From: Amycolatopsis sp. NBRC 101858
GTDB lineage: Bacteria > Actinomycetota > Actinomycetes > Mycobacteriales > Pseudonocardiaceae
DNA: 64,000 nt
Assembly (NCBI RefSeq): GCF_030269325.1
Contig: NZ_BSTD01000005.1
Coordinates: forward strand, 248,001-312,000
Direction of reading: 5' to 3'
Of this stretch, positions 34,827 through 44,574 are shown one piece after another. How positions within the stretch are numbered: position 1 is the first letter of the stretch; each line of letters begins with the position of its first letter. A model generated the notes under the pieces. That model made no database searches. It worked only from the letters and a program-made list of their open reading frames with translations, and was not told the origin of the DNA. Made by a program: the position numbers and the translations under genes.

Positions 34827-35576
34827 ATGACTGAGAACCCCCAACCCGGCGAAGAGCAGTCCAGCGCCGACCGTCCGGAGGGCGGCCTCGAGCCGAGCGG
34901 CGCCCGCCCCGCCGAGTCCGTCGTCACCGGCCGCGAACGCCAGGGCATGTTCGGCGTCCACGGCACCGGCGACACCTCCGGCTACGGCGGCGTCCGGCTC
35001 CCGGCCTACAGCCCCGCGCCGGCCGAGCGCCCGTACGGCGGCTGGTTCGACCAGTTCGCCGACGAGTTCTACGCGGCCCTGTCGGACAACAAGATCCCCG
35101 CCGAAGCGATCCTGCAGACGACGGTCGACCGCGGCGAGATCACCTTCTACGTCGCCCGCGAGCACCTCGTCGCGATCGCGAAGGTGCTGCGCGACGACGG
35201 CGGCCTCCGCTTCGAGCTGCTGTCCTCGGTGTCCGGGGTGGACTACGGCGTCGACGTCCCGCAGCGGCTGCACTCGGTGTACCACTTCACGTCCCTGACC
35301 TACCGGCGCCGGATCCGGCTCGAGGTCACCCTCGACATCGAGGACGCGCACGTGCCGTCGCTGGTCGGGCTGTACCCGACCGCCGACTGGCAGGAGCGGG
35401 AGACCTGGGACATGTTCGGCATCGTCTACGACGGCCACCCGGCGCTCACCCGCATCCTCATGCCGGACGACTGGGACGGCCACCCCCAGCGCAAGGACTA
35501 CCCGCTCGGCGGGATCCCGGTCGAATACAAGGGCGCGGAGATCCCGCCGCCGGACCAGCGGAGGTCGTACTCGTGA
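34827..35576 (+). CDS. nuoC: NADH-quinone oxidoreductase subunit C
   Basis: The protein has 249 residues. The conserved 30-kDa domain includes VDYGVDVPQRLHSVYHFTSL and ERETWDMFGIVYDGHPALTRILMP. It carries about 65 extra N-terminal residues rich in Pro, Glu and Ser, absent from short NuoC forms. Four bases after nuoB; it overlaps nuoD by GTGA. C and D are separate here, unlike the CD fusion in enterobacteria. Confidence 0.97.
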   Translation: MTENPQPGEEQSSADRPEGGLEPSGARPAESVVTGRERQGMFGVHGTGDTSGYGGVRLPAYSPAPAERPYGGWFDQFADEFYAALSDNKIPAEAILQTTVDRGEITFYVAREHLVAIAKVLRDDGGLRFELLSSVSGVDYGVDVPQRLHSVYHFTSLTYRRRIRLEVTLDIEDAHVPSLVGLYPTADWQERETWDMFGIVYDGHPALTRILMPDDWDGHPQRKDYPLGGIPVEYKGAEIPPPDQRRSYS

Positions 35577-36904
35577 CCATCAACGACGACACGACGGAAG
35601 TCCCGGAAGCCGACTCGCGCGACACGACAGAAGGCCGCGTCTACAGCGTCTCCGGCGGTGACTGGGACGACGTCATCGCCGACGCGGCGCACGACGAGCG
35701 CATGGTCATCAACATGGGCCCGCAGCACCCGTCGACGCACGGCGTGCTCCGGCTCGTGCTGGAGATGGAGGGCGAGACCGTCACGCAGCTGCGGTCGGTC
35801 ATCGGCTACCTCCACACCGGCATCGAGAAGAACTGCGAGTACCGCACCTGGACCCAGGGCGTCACCTTCGTGACGCGCATGGACTACCTGGCGCCGCTCT
35901 CCACCGAGATGGCCTACTGCCTCGGCGTCGAGAAGCTGCTGCAGATCGAGGCCCCGCGCCGCGCGCAGCTGCTGCGCGTGATGCTGCTGGAGATCAACCG
36001 GATCGGCTCGCACCTCGTCTACATCGCCACCGGCGGCATGGAGCTCGGCGCGACCACCGCGATGACGCTCGGCTTCCGCGAGCGCGAAGAGGTGCTGCAC
36101 CTGCTGGAGCACCTGACCGGCCTGCGCATGAACCACGCGTTCATCCGCCCCGGCGGCCTCGCGCAGGACATGCCCGAGGACTACCACGAGAAGGTCAGCG
36201 AATTCATCAAGACGATGAAGCAGCGCCTTCCGTTGTACGACAAGCTGTTCACCGGGCAGCCGATCTGGCGGAACAGGCTCAAGGGCGTGGGCTACCTGCC
36301 GGTCGACGCGTGCCTCGCGCTCGGCGTCACGGGCCCGGTGCTGCGCAGCGCCGGCCTCCCGTGGGACCTGCGCAAGACCGAGCCGTACTCCTGCTACGAC
36401 GAGTTCGACTTCGACGTGCCGGTGGACAACGGCGCCGACTGCTGGTCGCGCTACCTGATCCGGGTGCACGAGATGCACGAGAGCCTCAAGATCATCGAGC
36501 AGTGCCTCGAGAAGCTCGAGCCGGGCCCGGTCATGGTCGAGGACAAGAAGGTCGCCTGGCCCGCGCAGCTGTCGATCGGCAGCGACGGCATGGGCAACTC
36601 GCTCGAGCACGTCAAGAAGATCATGGGCCAGTCGATGGAGTCCCTGATCCACCACTTCAAGCTGGTCACCGAGGGCTTCAAGGTGCCGGCCGGGCAGGTC
36701 TACACCTCGGTCGAGTCGCCGCGCGGCGAGCTGAGCGCGCACCTGGTGTCCGACGGCGGCACGCGGCCGCTGCGGGTCCACGTGCGCGAACCGAGCTTCG
36801 TGAACCTGCAGTCGATGCCCGCCATGGCCGAAGGCGGCCTGGTCGCGGACGTGATCGCCGCGATCGCCTCGATCGACCCCGTCATGGGGGGAGTGGACCG
36901 ATGA
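35573..36904 (+). CDS. nuoD: NADH-quinone oxidoreductase subunit D
   Basis: This 443-residue 49-kDa subunit forms most of the quinone pocket. Seen: NMGPQHPSTHGVLRLVLEMEGE, with the HPSTHG loop for quinone binding; YLHTGIEKN; RMDYLAPLSTEMAYC with the Tyr/His pair region; and KVPAGQVYTSVESPRGELS. A short acidic N-terminal extension precedes the core. The GTG overlaps nuoC and the stop overlaps nuoE by ATGA. Confidence 0.97.
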   Translation: MTINDDTTEVPEADSRDTTEGRVYSVSGGDWDDVIADAAHDERMVINMGPQHPSTHGVLRLVLEMEGETVTQLRSVIGYLHTGIEKNCEYRTWTQGVTFVTRMDYLAPLSTEMAYCLGVEKLLQIEAPRRAQLLRVMLLEINRIGSHLVYIATGGMELGATTAMTLGFREREEVLHLLEHLTGLRMNHAFIRPGGLAQDMPEDYHEKVSEFIKTMKQRLPLYDKLFTGQPIWRNRLKGVGYLPVDACLALGVTGPVLRSAGLPWDLRKTEPYSCYDEFDFDVPVDNGADCWSRYLIRVHEMHESLKIIEQCLEKLEPGPVMVEDKKVAWPAQLSIGSDGMGNSLEHVKKIMGQSMESLIHHFKLVTEGFKVPAGQVYTSVESPRGELSAHLVSDGGTRPLRVHVREPSFVNLQSMPAMAEGGLVADVIAAIASIDPVMGGVDR

Positions 36905-37779
36905 CTTCTTCCACCGCAGTGCCCGAACCCGGGCCGAACGCGGCCGACCGGACGCACGCTGCCGCAGGTGGCGACGTCGACGTGATCGCCATCGCGCCCG
37001 ACCCCGAGGTCGCCGCCGGGATCATCGAAGACACGCCGCTCGAAGACATCTTCGACGAAGGCGTCGTCGCGCGGGCGCAGGACCTGATCGCGCGCTACCC
37101 GGTGTCCCGCTCGGCGCTGCTGCCGATGCTGCACCTGGTGCAGTCGGTGCAGGGCTACGTCAGCCAGGAGGGCATCGCGTTCTGCGCGAAGCAGCTCGAG
37201 CTGTCCGACGCCGAGGTCAGCGCGGTCGCGACGTTCTACACGATGTACAAGCGCAAGCCGTGCGGCGAGCACCTCGTGAGCGTCTGCACCAACACGCTCT
37301 GCGCGGCCATGGGTGGCGACGCGATCTACAAGAAGCTCCAGACGCACCTCGGTTCCGAGGAGAAGCCGCTGGGGCACAACGAGACCGCGGGCACGCCGAA
37401 CGAGCCGGGCTCGATCACCCTCGAGCACGCCGAGTGCCTCGCGGCCTGCGACCTCGCGCCGGTCATCCAGGTCAACTACGAGTACTTCGACAACCAGACC
37501 GAGGACAAGGCCGTCGCGCTGGTCGACGCGCTGCAGGCCGGCAAGAAGCCGGCCCCGACGCGCGGTGCCCCGCTGTCGAGCTTCAAGGGCGCCGAGCTGC
37601 AGCTCGCCGGGTTCTTCCCGGAGGACGAGCGCCAGTACCGCACCGACGTCGACGGTCCTTCGCAGGCCGTCGAAACCCTGCGGGGCGCGCAGATCGCGCA
37701 GGAGCGCGGCTGGGTCGCCCCGGTCGCCCAGGACGTCCCCTTGCCGACTCTGCCCGATAAAGAGGGGGAGAAGAAGTAA
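36901..37779 (+). CDS. nuoE: NADH-quinone oxidoreductase subunit E
   Basis: The protein has 292 residues, much longer than the roughly 165-240 usual for NuoE. The [2Fe-2S] N1a ligands are CTNTLC and ECLAAC. An N-terminal extension of about 60 residues and a C-terminal tail of about 90 residues, including PAPTRGAPLSSFKG and ending KEGEKK, surround the thioredoxin-like core. The tail motif is shared by other actinobacterial NuoE as I recall. The stop overlaps nuoF (TAATG). Confidence 0.96.
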   Translation: MTSSTAVPEPGPNAADRTHAAAGGDVDVIAIAPDPEVAAGIIEDTPLEDIFDEGVVARAQDLIARYPVSRSALLPMLHLVQSVQGYVSQEGIAFCAKQLELSDAEVSAVATFYTMYKRKPCGEHLVSVCTNTLCAAMGGDAIYKKLQTHLGSEEKPLGHNETAGTPNEPGSITLEHAECLAACDLAPVIQVNYEYFDNQTEDKAVALVDALQAGKKPAPTRGAPLSSFKGAELQLAGFFPEDERQYRTDVDGPSQAVETLRGAQIAQERGWVAPVAQDVPLPTLPDKEGEKK

Positions 37780-39074
37780 TGGCTGATCCCATTACGCCGG
37801 TCCTCACGAAGCGCTGGCTGTCGCCGAACTCCTGGCAGATCGGGACGTACGAGGCGCTGGAGGGCTACACGGCCATCCGCAAGGCGCTCGCCGGCACGCC
37901 GGAGCAGCTCGTCCAGCTGGTCAAGGACTCGGGCCTGCGCGGCCGCGGCGGCGCGGGCTTCCCGGCCGGCATCAAGTGGTCGTTCATGCCGCCGAACTTC
38001 GACAAGCCGCACTACCTGGTGATCAACGCCGACGAAGGCGAGCCCGGGACGTGCAAGGACATCCCGCTGATGATGGCGGACCCGCACTCGCTCATCGAGG
38101 GCTGCATCATCGCCTCGTACGCGATGCGGTCCAACCACTGCTTCATCTACGTCCGCGGCGAGGCGCTGCACTGCATCCGCCGCCTCAACGCGGCCGTGCG
38201 CGAAGCCGAAGCGGCGGGCTACCTGGGCGAGAACATCCTCGGCTCGGGCTTCGACCTGAAGATCACCGTGCACGCCGGCGCCGGCGCGTACATCTGCGGT
38301 GAAGAGACGGCGCTGCTCGACTCGCTGGAAGGCCGTCGCGGCCAGCCGCGGCTCAAGCCGCCGTTCCCGGCCGCCGCGGGCCTGTACGCCGCGCCGACCA
38401 CGGTCAACAACGTCGAGACCATCGCGAGCGCGCCGTTCATCGTCAACGGCGGCTCCAGCTGGTTCCGCGAGATGGGCCGCGAGAAGTCGCCCGGCCCGAA
38501 GATCTACTCGATCTCCGGCCACGTCGAGAAGCCCGGCCAGTACGAGTGCCCGCTCGGCACGACGCTGCGCGAGCTGCTGGACATGGCGGGCGGCATGAAG
38601 GACGGGATCCCGCTCAAGTTCTGGACCCCGGGCGGCTCGTCCACCCCGATGTTCACCGCCGAGCACCTCGACGTCCCGCTGGACTTCGAAGGCGCCGCGG
38701 AGGCCGGCTCGATGCTCGGCACCACCGCCGTCCAGGTCTTCAACGAGACGGTGTCGGTGCCCTGGGCCGTGATGAAGTGGACGCAGTTCTACGAGCACGA
38801 GTCCTGCGGCAAGTGCACGCCGTGCCGCGAAGGCACGTACTGGCTGGCGCAGATCCTCGAGCGCATGGTCGAGGGCCACGGCACCGAAGAGGACATCGAC
38901 ACCCTCCTCGACGTCTGCGACAACATCCTCGGCCGGTCGTTCTGCGCCCTCGGCGACGGCGCGGTGTCGCCGATCCAGAGCGGCATCAAGTACTTCCGCG
39001 ACGAGTTCCTCGCGCTCTGCGAGAAGAACCGGCACGAACAGACCAAGCCCGAACTCGTGGGAGCGCAGGCATGA
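37779..39074 (+). CDS. nuoF: NADH-quinone oxidoreductase subunit F
   Basis: This 431-residue subunit binds FMN and NADH. FMN/NADH loops: LRGRGGAGFPAGIKWSFM and INADEGEPGTCKD, then GAGAYICGEETALLDSLEG. The N3 [4Fe-4S] ligands are in ESCGKCTPCREG and SFCALGDG. Electron entry point of complex I. Overlaps nuoE and nuoG by a few bases at each end. Confidence 0.97.
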   Translation: MADPITPVLTKRWLSPNSWQIGTYEALEGYTAIRKALAGTPEQLVQLVKDSGLRGRGGAGFPAGIKWSFMPPNFDKPHYLVINADEGEPGTCKDIPLMMADPHSLIEGCIIASYAMRSNHCFIYVRGEALHCIRRLNAAVREAEAAGYLGENILGSGFDLKITVHAGAGAYICGEETALLDSLEGRRGQPRLKPPFPAAAGLYAAPTTVNNVETIASAPFIVNGGSSWFREMGREKSPGPKIYSISGHVEKPGQYECPLGTTLRELLDMAGGMKDGIPLKFWTPGGSSTPMFTAEHLDVPLDFEGAAEAGSMLGTTAVQVFNETVSVPWAVMKWTQFYEHESCGKCTPCREGTYWLAQILERMVEGHGTEEDIDTLLDVCDNILGRSFCALGDGAVSPIQSGIKYFRDEFLALCEKNRHEQTKPELVGAQA

Positions 39075-41554
39075 CGATCGCGCCCGACAAGCCCGAGACC
39101 AAGGAAACGCCGGTCCCCGAAGGCCACGTCAAGCTGGTCATCGACGGCGAAGAGGTCATCGCCCCCAAGGGCGAGCTGCTGATCCGCACGGCCGAACGCC
39201 TCGGCACGGTCATCCCGCGGTTCTGCGACCACCCGCTCCTCGACCCGGCGGGCGCCTGCCGCCAGTGCCTGGTCGAGGTCGAGATGGGCGGCCGGCCGAT
39301 GCCGAAGCCGCAGGCGTCCTGCACGATGACCGTCGCCGACGGCATGGTCGTCAAGACGCAGCTGACGTCGCCGGTCGCGGACAAGGCCCAGCAGGGTGTG
39401 ATGGAGCTGCTGCTCATCAACCACCCGCTGGACTGCCCGATCTGCGACAAGGGCGGCGAGTGCCCGCTGCAGAACCAGGCGCTGGCCCACGGCCGCGCGG
39501 AGTCGCGGTTCGTCGACACCAAGCGGACGTTCCCGAAGCCGCTGCCGATCTCGACGCAGGTGCTGCTGGACCGCGAACGCTGCGTGCTCTGCCAGCGCTG
39601 CACCCGGTTCTCCCGCGAGATCGCCGGCGACCCGTTCATCGAGCTCCTCGAACGCGGCGCCCACCAGCAGATCGGCACCGCGGAGACGGCGGACGTCCTG
39701 GACCTGGCCTCGCGGACGACGTCCGGCCAGCCGTTCCAGAGCTACTTCTCCGGCAACGTCATCCAGATCTGCCCGGTCGGTGCGCTCACCAGCGCCGCCT
39801 ACCGGTTCCGCTCCCGCCCGTTCGACCTGGTGTCTTCGCCGAGCGTCTGCGAGCACTGCTCGTCCGGCTGCGCCGAGCGCACCGACTTCCGGCGCGGCAA
39901 GGTCCAGCGCAAGCTGGCCGGCGACGACCCCGAGGTCAACGAGGAGTGGATCTGCGACAAGGGCCGCTTCGCCTTCCGCTACACCGGCGCCGAGGACCGC
40001 ATCCGGCGTCCGCTGGTCCGCAACCGCGAGACCGGTGAGCTGGAAGAGGCGTCCTGGACCGACGCGCTGCGTGCCGCGGCCGCCGGTCTCACCGAGGCCC
40101 GCGCCAACGGTGGCGTCGGCGTCCTGCCCGGTGGCCGGCTGACCGTCGAGGACGCCTACGCGTACTCGAAGTTCGCCCGCGTCGCCCTGCGGACCAACGA
40201 CGTCGACTTCCGCGCCCGGCCGCACTCGGCCGAGGAGCTGGCCTTCCTCACCTCGCACGTCGTGGGCGTGACGCCGGAGTCCGGCGTCACCTTCGCCGAG
40301 ATCGAGCGGGCCCGCACGGTCCTGTGCGTGGCGTTCGAGCCCGAGGACGAGGCGCCGATCGTGTTCCTGCGGCTGCGCAAGGCGGCCCGCAAGAACCGCA
40401 CCCGGGTCGTCCACTTGGGACAGTGGACGACGTCGTCGGTGCAGAAGACGTTCGGTGAGCTGCTCGCCTGCGTCCCCGGCCAGGAGGCCGCGGCGATCGA
40501 GGGCATCACCAAGCACGCGCCGGACCTCGACGAGGCCCTGAGCGGTGAGCACGCCGTCGTCCTGGTCGGCGAGCGCGCCGCCCAGGTGCCCGGCCTGTTC
40601 TCCGCGCTGCACGACCTGGTCGAGCGCACCGGTGTCCGGCTCGCGTGGATCCCGCGCCGCGCCGGCGACCGGGGCGCGCTGCAGGTCGGCTGCGTGCCGA
40701 CGCTGCTGCCGGGCGGGCACCGGGTGGGCGACGACGCGGCTCGCGTCGCCGTCGAAAACGCCTGGGGCGTCCCGATCCCGGCCGCGCCGGGCCGCGACAC
40801 CACCGGCATCCTGCAGGCCGCGTCGAGCCGTGAGCTGGGCGGCCTGATCGTCGGCGGCGTCGACCCGTTCGACCTGCCGGACCCGGACCTCGCGCTGCGC
40901 GCACTGGACAACGCCGGCTTCGTCGTCAGCCTCGAACTCCGCCACAGCGCGGTGACCGAGCGCGCGGACGTCGTGCTCCCGGTGGCCGCCACCGACGAGA
41001 AGGCGGGCAGCTTCCTCAACTGGGAGGGCCGCACCCGCCCGTTCGACATCACCATCGAAGGCGTCGGCACCCTGCCGGACTGCCGGGTGCTCGACACCCT
41101 CGCCGTCGAGATGGACGCCGACCTGTTCACGCAGACGCCGGCTGCCGCCCGCGGCGACTTCGAGAAGCTCGGCCCGGCCTCGGCACTGCGCTGGGGCAAC
41201 GTCGAGGCGGAGACCGGCGGAGCCACTGTGACTTCCCCGGCCCCCGGTGCCGGCCAGGCGGTGCTGTCGAGCTGGCGTCAGCTGATCGACAACGGGTCGC
41301 TGCAGGACGGCGAGCCGCACCTGAAGGGCACCCAGCGCACTCCGGTCGCGCGGCTGTCCGCGAAGACCGCCGAAGGGCTGGGCGCCACCGTGAAGGTGAG
41401 CACCGAACGCGGCGCGATCACGCTGCCGGTGGAGATCGCGGACCTGCCGGACGGCGTCGTGTGGCTGCCGGGCAACTCCGACGGCTCCGCCGTGTTCAAG
41501 ACGCTCGGCGCCGGGCACGGCGCCGTGGTGAACCTCGCTGGGGGTGAACAGTGA
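39071..41554 (+). CDS. nuoG: NADH-quinone oxidoreductase subunit G
   Basis: The protein has 827 residues. The N-terminal ferredoxin domain binds N1b (CDHPLLDPAGACRQC, then SCTMTV). HPLDCPICDKGGECPLQ supplies His-ligated N5, and CVLCQRCTRF with ICPVGALT supply N4. A further set, CEHCSSGC with WICDKGRF, matches the N7 site present only in some bacteria. A degenerate molybdopterin-enzyme-like domain follows. ATG 39071 overlaps nuoF; the end overlaps nuoH by GTGA. Confidence 0.97.
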   Translation: MTIAPDKPETKETPVPEGHVKLVIDGEEVIAPKGELLIRTAERLGTVIPRFCDHPLLDPAGACRQCLVEVEMGGRPMPKPQASCTMTVADGMVVKTQLTSPVADKAQQGVMELLLINHPLDCPICDKGGECPLQNQALAHGRAESRFVDTKRTFPKPLPISTQVLLDRERCVLCQRCTRFSREIAGDPFIELLERGAHQQIGTAETADVLDLASRTTSGQPFQSYFSGNVIQICPVGALTSAAYRFRSRPFDLVSSPSVCEHCSSGCAERTDFRRGKVQRKLAGDDPEVNEEWICDKGRFAFRYTGAEDRIRRPLVRNRETGELEEASWTDALRAAAAGLTEARANGGVGVLPGGRLTVEDAYAYSKFARVALRTNDVDFRARPHSAEELAFLTSHVVGVTPESGVTFAEIERARTVLCVAFEPEDEAPIVFLRLRKAARKNRTRVVHLGQWTTSSVQKTFGELLACVPGQEAAAIEGITKHAPDLDEALSGEHAVVLVGERAAQVPGLFSALHDLVERTGVRLAWIPRRAGDRGALQVGCVPTLLPGGHRVGDDAARVAVENAWGVPIPAAPGRDTTGILQAASSRELGGLIVGGVDPFDLPDPDLALRALDNAGFVVSLELRHSAVTERADVVLPVAATDEKAGSFLNWEGRTRPFDITIEGVGTLPDCRVLDTLAVEMDADLFTQTPAAARGDFEKLGPASALRWGNVEAETGGATVTSPAPGAGQAVLSSWRQLIDNGSLQDGEPHLKGTQRTPVARLSAKTAEGLGATVKVSTERGAITLPVEIADLPDGVVWLPGNSDGSAVFKTLGAGHGAVVNLAGGEQ

Positions 41555-42900
41555 CACCGTTGCTGGCTGAAGCGGCTGTGGGCAGTGTGCCGGACGCGGC
41601 GACGCGGGCGGCGCTGCTGGCGGACGACCCGTTCTGGCTGATCCTGCTCAAGTGCGTGGTCGTCCTGCTGATCGGCCCGATCCTGACGATCCTGCTGATC
41701 GTCTGGGAGCGCAAGGCCGTCGGCCGGATGCAGAACCGGCCCGGCCCCAACCGGGTCGGCCCGAACGGCTACCTGCAGTCCCTCGCGGACGCGATCAAGC
41801 TGCCGTTCAAGGAACAGATCATCCCGGACACCGCCGACCGCAAGGTGTACTTCCTCGCGCCGGTCATGTGCGTGGTGCCCTCGCTGATCGCGCTGTCGGC
41901 CATCCCGTTCGGCCCGGTGGTGTCGATCTTCGGCGAGCGGACCGTGCTGCAGCTGCTCGACCTGCCGGTCAGCGCGCTGGTGATCCTGGCCTGCTCCTCG
42001 ATCGGCGTCTACGGCATCGTGCTCGCCGGCTGGTCGTCCGGCTCGCCGTACCCGCTGCTCGGCGGCATGCGCAGCGCGGCGCAGGTGATCTCCTACGAGA
42101 TCGCGATGGGCCTCTCGATCGTCGCGGTGATCCTGCAGGCCGGGTCGCTGAACCTGGCCGACATCGTCGGCGCGCAGCACAAGGCGTGGTTCCTCTACCT
42201 GGTCCCGAGCTTCGTGATCTACCTGATCTCGATGGTCGGCGAGACCAACCGCGCCCCGTTCGACCTCCCCGAGGCCGAGTCGGAGCTGGTCGGCGGCTTC
42301 CACACCGAGTACAGCTCGATGAAGTTCGCGATGTTCTTCCTCGCCGAGTACGTCAACATGGTGATCGTCTCGGCGTTCGCGACGACGCTGTTCCTCGGCG
42401 GTTGGATGGCCCCGTGGCCGCTGTCGCTGATCGGGAACAACGTCCTCAACACCGGCTGGTGGCCGGTGCTGTGGTTCTTCGCGAAGATGTTCATCCTGCT
42501 GTTCGGGTTCATCTGGCTGCGCGGCACGCTGCCCCGCCTGCGCTACGACCAGTTCATGCGCCTGGGCTGGAAGGTCCTGGTCCCGCTGAACCTGGTGTGG
42601 ATCATCATGGTGACCTTCGCGAAGGTCATCGCCTGGAACACCGCGTCGATCATCATCGCCGCGGTCGCGCTCTTCATCGTCATCGCCCTGTTCTTCTACG
42701 TCCGCGCGTCGGGCCGCGAAGAGGAGAGCGAGACCATCCCGGTGACCGGCGGCGGTTTCCCGGTCCCGCCGCTGGACCTCAAGGTCCCGCAGACCACCCC
42801 GCGTCAGAAGGCTTTGGCCAAGGCCGAGGCGAAGGCGGCCCGGCGCAAGCCGGCTGCCGTCGGTACCGCAAAGGAAGGAGCGCAAGATGGGGTTTCTTGA
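41551..42900 (+). CDS. nuoH: NADH-quinone oxidoreductase subunit H
   Basis: This 449-residue membrane subunit lies at the quinone chamber. Eight helices; conserved MQNRPGPNRVGPNG loop, ETNRAPFDLPEAESELVGGFHTEYSS in outline and FIWLRGTLPRLRYDQFMRLGWK. About 70 C-terminal residues after the last helix are a charged, Lys/Ala-rich cytosolic tail not found in E. coli NuoH. It overlaps nuoI by 14 bases. Confidence 0.97.
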   Translation: MTPLLAEAAVGSVPDAATRAALLADDPFWLILLKCVVVLLIGPILTILLIVWERKAVGRMQNRPGPNRVGPNGYLQSLADAIKLPFKEQIIPDTADRKVYFLAPVMCVVPSLIALSAIPFGPVVSIFGERTVLQLLDLPVSALVILACSSIGVYGIVLAGWSSGSPYPLLGGMRSAAQVISYEIAMGLSIVAVILQAGSLNLADIVGAQHKAWFLYLVPSFVIYLISMVGETNRAPFDLPEAESELVGGFHTEYSSMKFAMFFLAEYVNMVIVSAFATTLFLGGWMAPWPLSLIGNNVLNTGWWPVLWFFAKMFILLFGFIWLRGTLPRLRYDQFMRLGWKVLVPLNLVWIIMVTFAKVIAWNTASIIIAAVALFIVIALFFYVRASGREEESETIPVTGGGFPVPPLDLKVPQTTPRQKALAKAEAKAARRKPAAVGTAKEGAQDGVS

Positions 42901-43411
42901 TCCCGTCAAGGGCTTCGGCGTCACCTTCGGGATGATGTTCAAGAAGGTCGCCACCGAGGAGTACCCCGAGGCCGGCGCCCCCGCCGCCCCGCGGTACCAC
43001 GGCCGGCACCAGCTGAACCGCCACCCGGACGGCCTCGAGAAGTGCGTCGGCTGCGAGCTGTGCGCGTGGGCGTGCCCGGCGGACGCGATCTTCGTCGAGG
43101 GCGGTGACAACACCGAGGAAGCCCGGTACTCCCCGGGCGAGCGGTACGGCGCGGACTACCAGATCAACTACCTGCGCTGCATCGGCTGCGGCCTCTGCAT
43201 CGAGGCGTGCCCGACGCGGTCGCTGACGATGATCAACTTCTACGAGCTGGCCGACGACGACCGCCAGCGGCTGATCTACACGAAGGAAGACCTCCTCGCG
43301 CCGCTGCTGCCCGGCATGGAGCAGCCGCCGCACCCGATGCGGCTCGGCGAGAACGAGCAGGACTACTACGTGAACGGTCCGGAGCTGGCGCGTGGGGAGG
43401 CCCCGAAGTGA
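42887..43411 (+). CDS. nuoI: NADH-quinone oxidoreductase subunit I
   Basis: This 174-residue ferredoxin-like subunit carries clusters N6a and N6b, with two CxxCxxCxxxC motifs: CVGCELCAWACP and CIGCGLCIEACP. It starts inside the nuoH end with AAGGAGCG upstream and overlaps nuoJ by four bases. It passes electrons from NuoG toward NuoB. Confidence 0.97.
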   Translation: MGFLDPVKGFGVTFGMMFKKVATEEYPEAGAPAAPRYHGRHQLNRHPDGLEKCVGCELCAWACPADAIFVEGGDNTEEARYSPGERYGADYQINYLRCIGCGLCIEACPTRSLTMINFYELADDDRQRLIYTKEDLLAPLLPGMEQPPHPMRLGENEQDYYVNGPELARGEAPK

Positions 43412-44268
43412 TCTCCGCACTTCTGGCCCAGGCCCCGACCGGCGCCGCCGCGGGCGTGACGACCGGCGAGGCGATCGCGTTCTGGATCCTCGGCCCGCTC
43501 TCGCTGCTCGGCGGCCTCGGCATGATCTTCTCCCGCAACGCCGTCCACTCGGCGTTGTGGCTGGTGCTCACGATGCTGAGCCTGGGCGCGCTGTACATGA
43601 TCCAGTCGGCGCCGTTCCTGGGCTTCACGCAGATCATCGTCTACACCGGCGCGATCATGATGCTGTTCCTGTTCGTGCTGATGCTGGTCGGCCGCGAGAG
43701 CTCCGACTCGGTCGTCGAGGTCCTGCGTGGACAGCGGCTCGCCGCCACCGTGCTCGGCATCGGGATGGCCGCGCTGCTGGCCACCGGCATCTACCGGGCG
43801 CTGGCGAACGTCACCCCGGCCACGCCGCTCGACTCGACGACATCGGCCGGCGGCGGGCCCAAGGGCCTCGGCAAGCTGATCTTCACCGACTACCTGTTCC
43901 CGTTCGAGCTGACGTCGGCGCTGCTCATCACCGCCGCGGTCGGCGCGATGGTGCTGGCCTTCACCGACCGGCACGGCAAGGGCGGCAAGCAGACGCAGAA
44001 GGAACTGGTCGTCGCCCGCTTCCGCGGTGAGCACGACCGGCCTTCGCCGCTGCCCGGCCCGGGTGTCTTCGCCACCGCCAACTCGGTGGCGACGCCGGCG
44101 CTGCTGCCCGACGGTTCGGTCGCCCCGGAGTCGCTCTCGGCGATCATCGAGTCCACCTCGGCGATCGAGCTGGCGAAGGAACGCAAGCTCGTGTCGGACG
44201 ACGTCGAGCACCCGGACGCGCACGCACTGGTCGGCTCCGAGGGTGCTTCGGAAGGGGAGAAGGAATGA
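43408..44268 (+). CDS. nuoJ: NADH-quinone oxidoreductase subunit J
   Basis: This 286-residue membrane subunit has five helices in the first 190 residues, including the kinked GFTQIIVYTGAIMMLFLFVLML helix. A hydrophilic C-terminal extension of about 95 residues follows (RFRGEHDRPSPLPGPGVFATANS through acidic tail), far longer than E. coli NuoJ (184). GTG start overlaps nuoI; the stop overlaps nuoK by ATGA. Confidence 0.96.
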   Translation: MISALLAQAPTGAAAGVTTGEAIAFWILGPLSLLGGLGMIFSRNAVHSALWLVLTMLSLGALYMIQSAPFLGFTQIIVYTGAIMMLFLFVLMLVGRESSDSVVEVLRGQRLAATVLGIGMAALLATGIYRALANVTPATPLDSTTSAGGGPKGLGKLIFTDYLFPFELTSALLITAAVGAMVLAFTDRHGKGGKQTQKELVVARFRGEHDRPSPLPGPGVFATANSVATPALLPDGSVAPESLSAIIESTSAIELAKERKLVSDDVEHPDAHALVGSEGASEGEKE

Positions 44269-44564
44269 CCCCGACGTACTACCTGCTGCTGTCGGCGCTG
44301 CTGTTCGCGCTCGGCGCGGTCGGCGTGCTGGTGCGGCGCAACGCGATCGTCGTGTTCATGTGCATCGAGCTGATGCTCAACGCCGTGAACCTGTCGCTGG
44401 TCACGTTCGCCCGGATCAACGGCGGGCTCGACGGCCAGATCATGGCGTTCTTCGTCATGGTCGTCGCGGCCGCCGAGGTCGTGGTCGGCCTGGCGATCAT
44501 CATGGCCATCTTCCGCACCCGGCGCTCGGCTTCGGTCGACGACACCAACCTGCTGAAGTACTAG
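44265..44564 (+). CDS. nuoK: NADH-quinone oxidoreductase subunit K
   Basis: This 99-residue three-helix proton-channel subunit has the two conserved membrane glutamates in MCIELMLNAVNL and AAAEVVVGLAI. It ends in DDTNLLKY. Ten bases before nuoL. Confidence 0.97.
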   Translation: MTPTYYLLLSALLFALGAVGVLVRRNAIVVFMCIELMLNAVNLSLVTFARINGGLDGQIMAFFVMVVAAAEVVVGLAIIMAIFRTRRSASVDDTNLLKY

Positions 44565-44574
44565 GAGACACCGA

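Noticed and set aside
38789..41557. A 922-codon minus-strand frame opposite nuoF and nuoG
   Set aside because: Shadow of well-supported Fe-S subunit genes; composition is that of a reversed third-position GC bias and no start site is evident.
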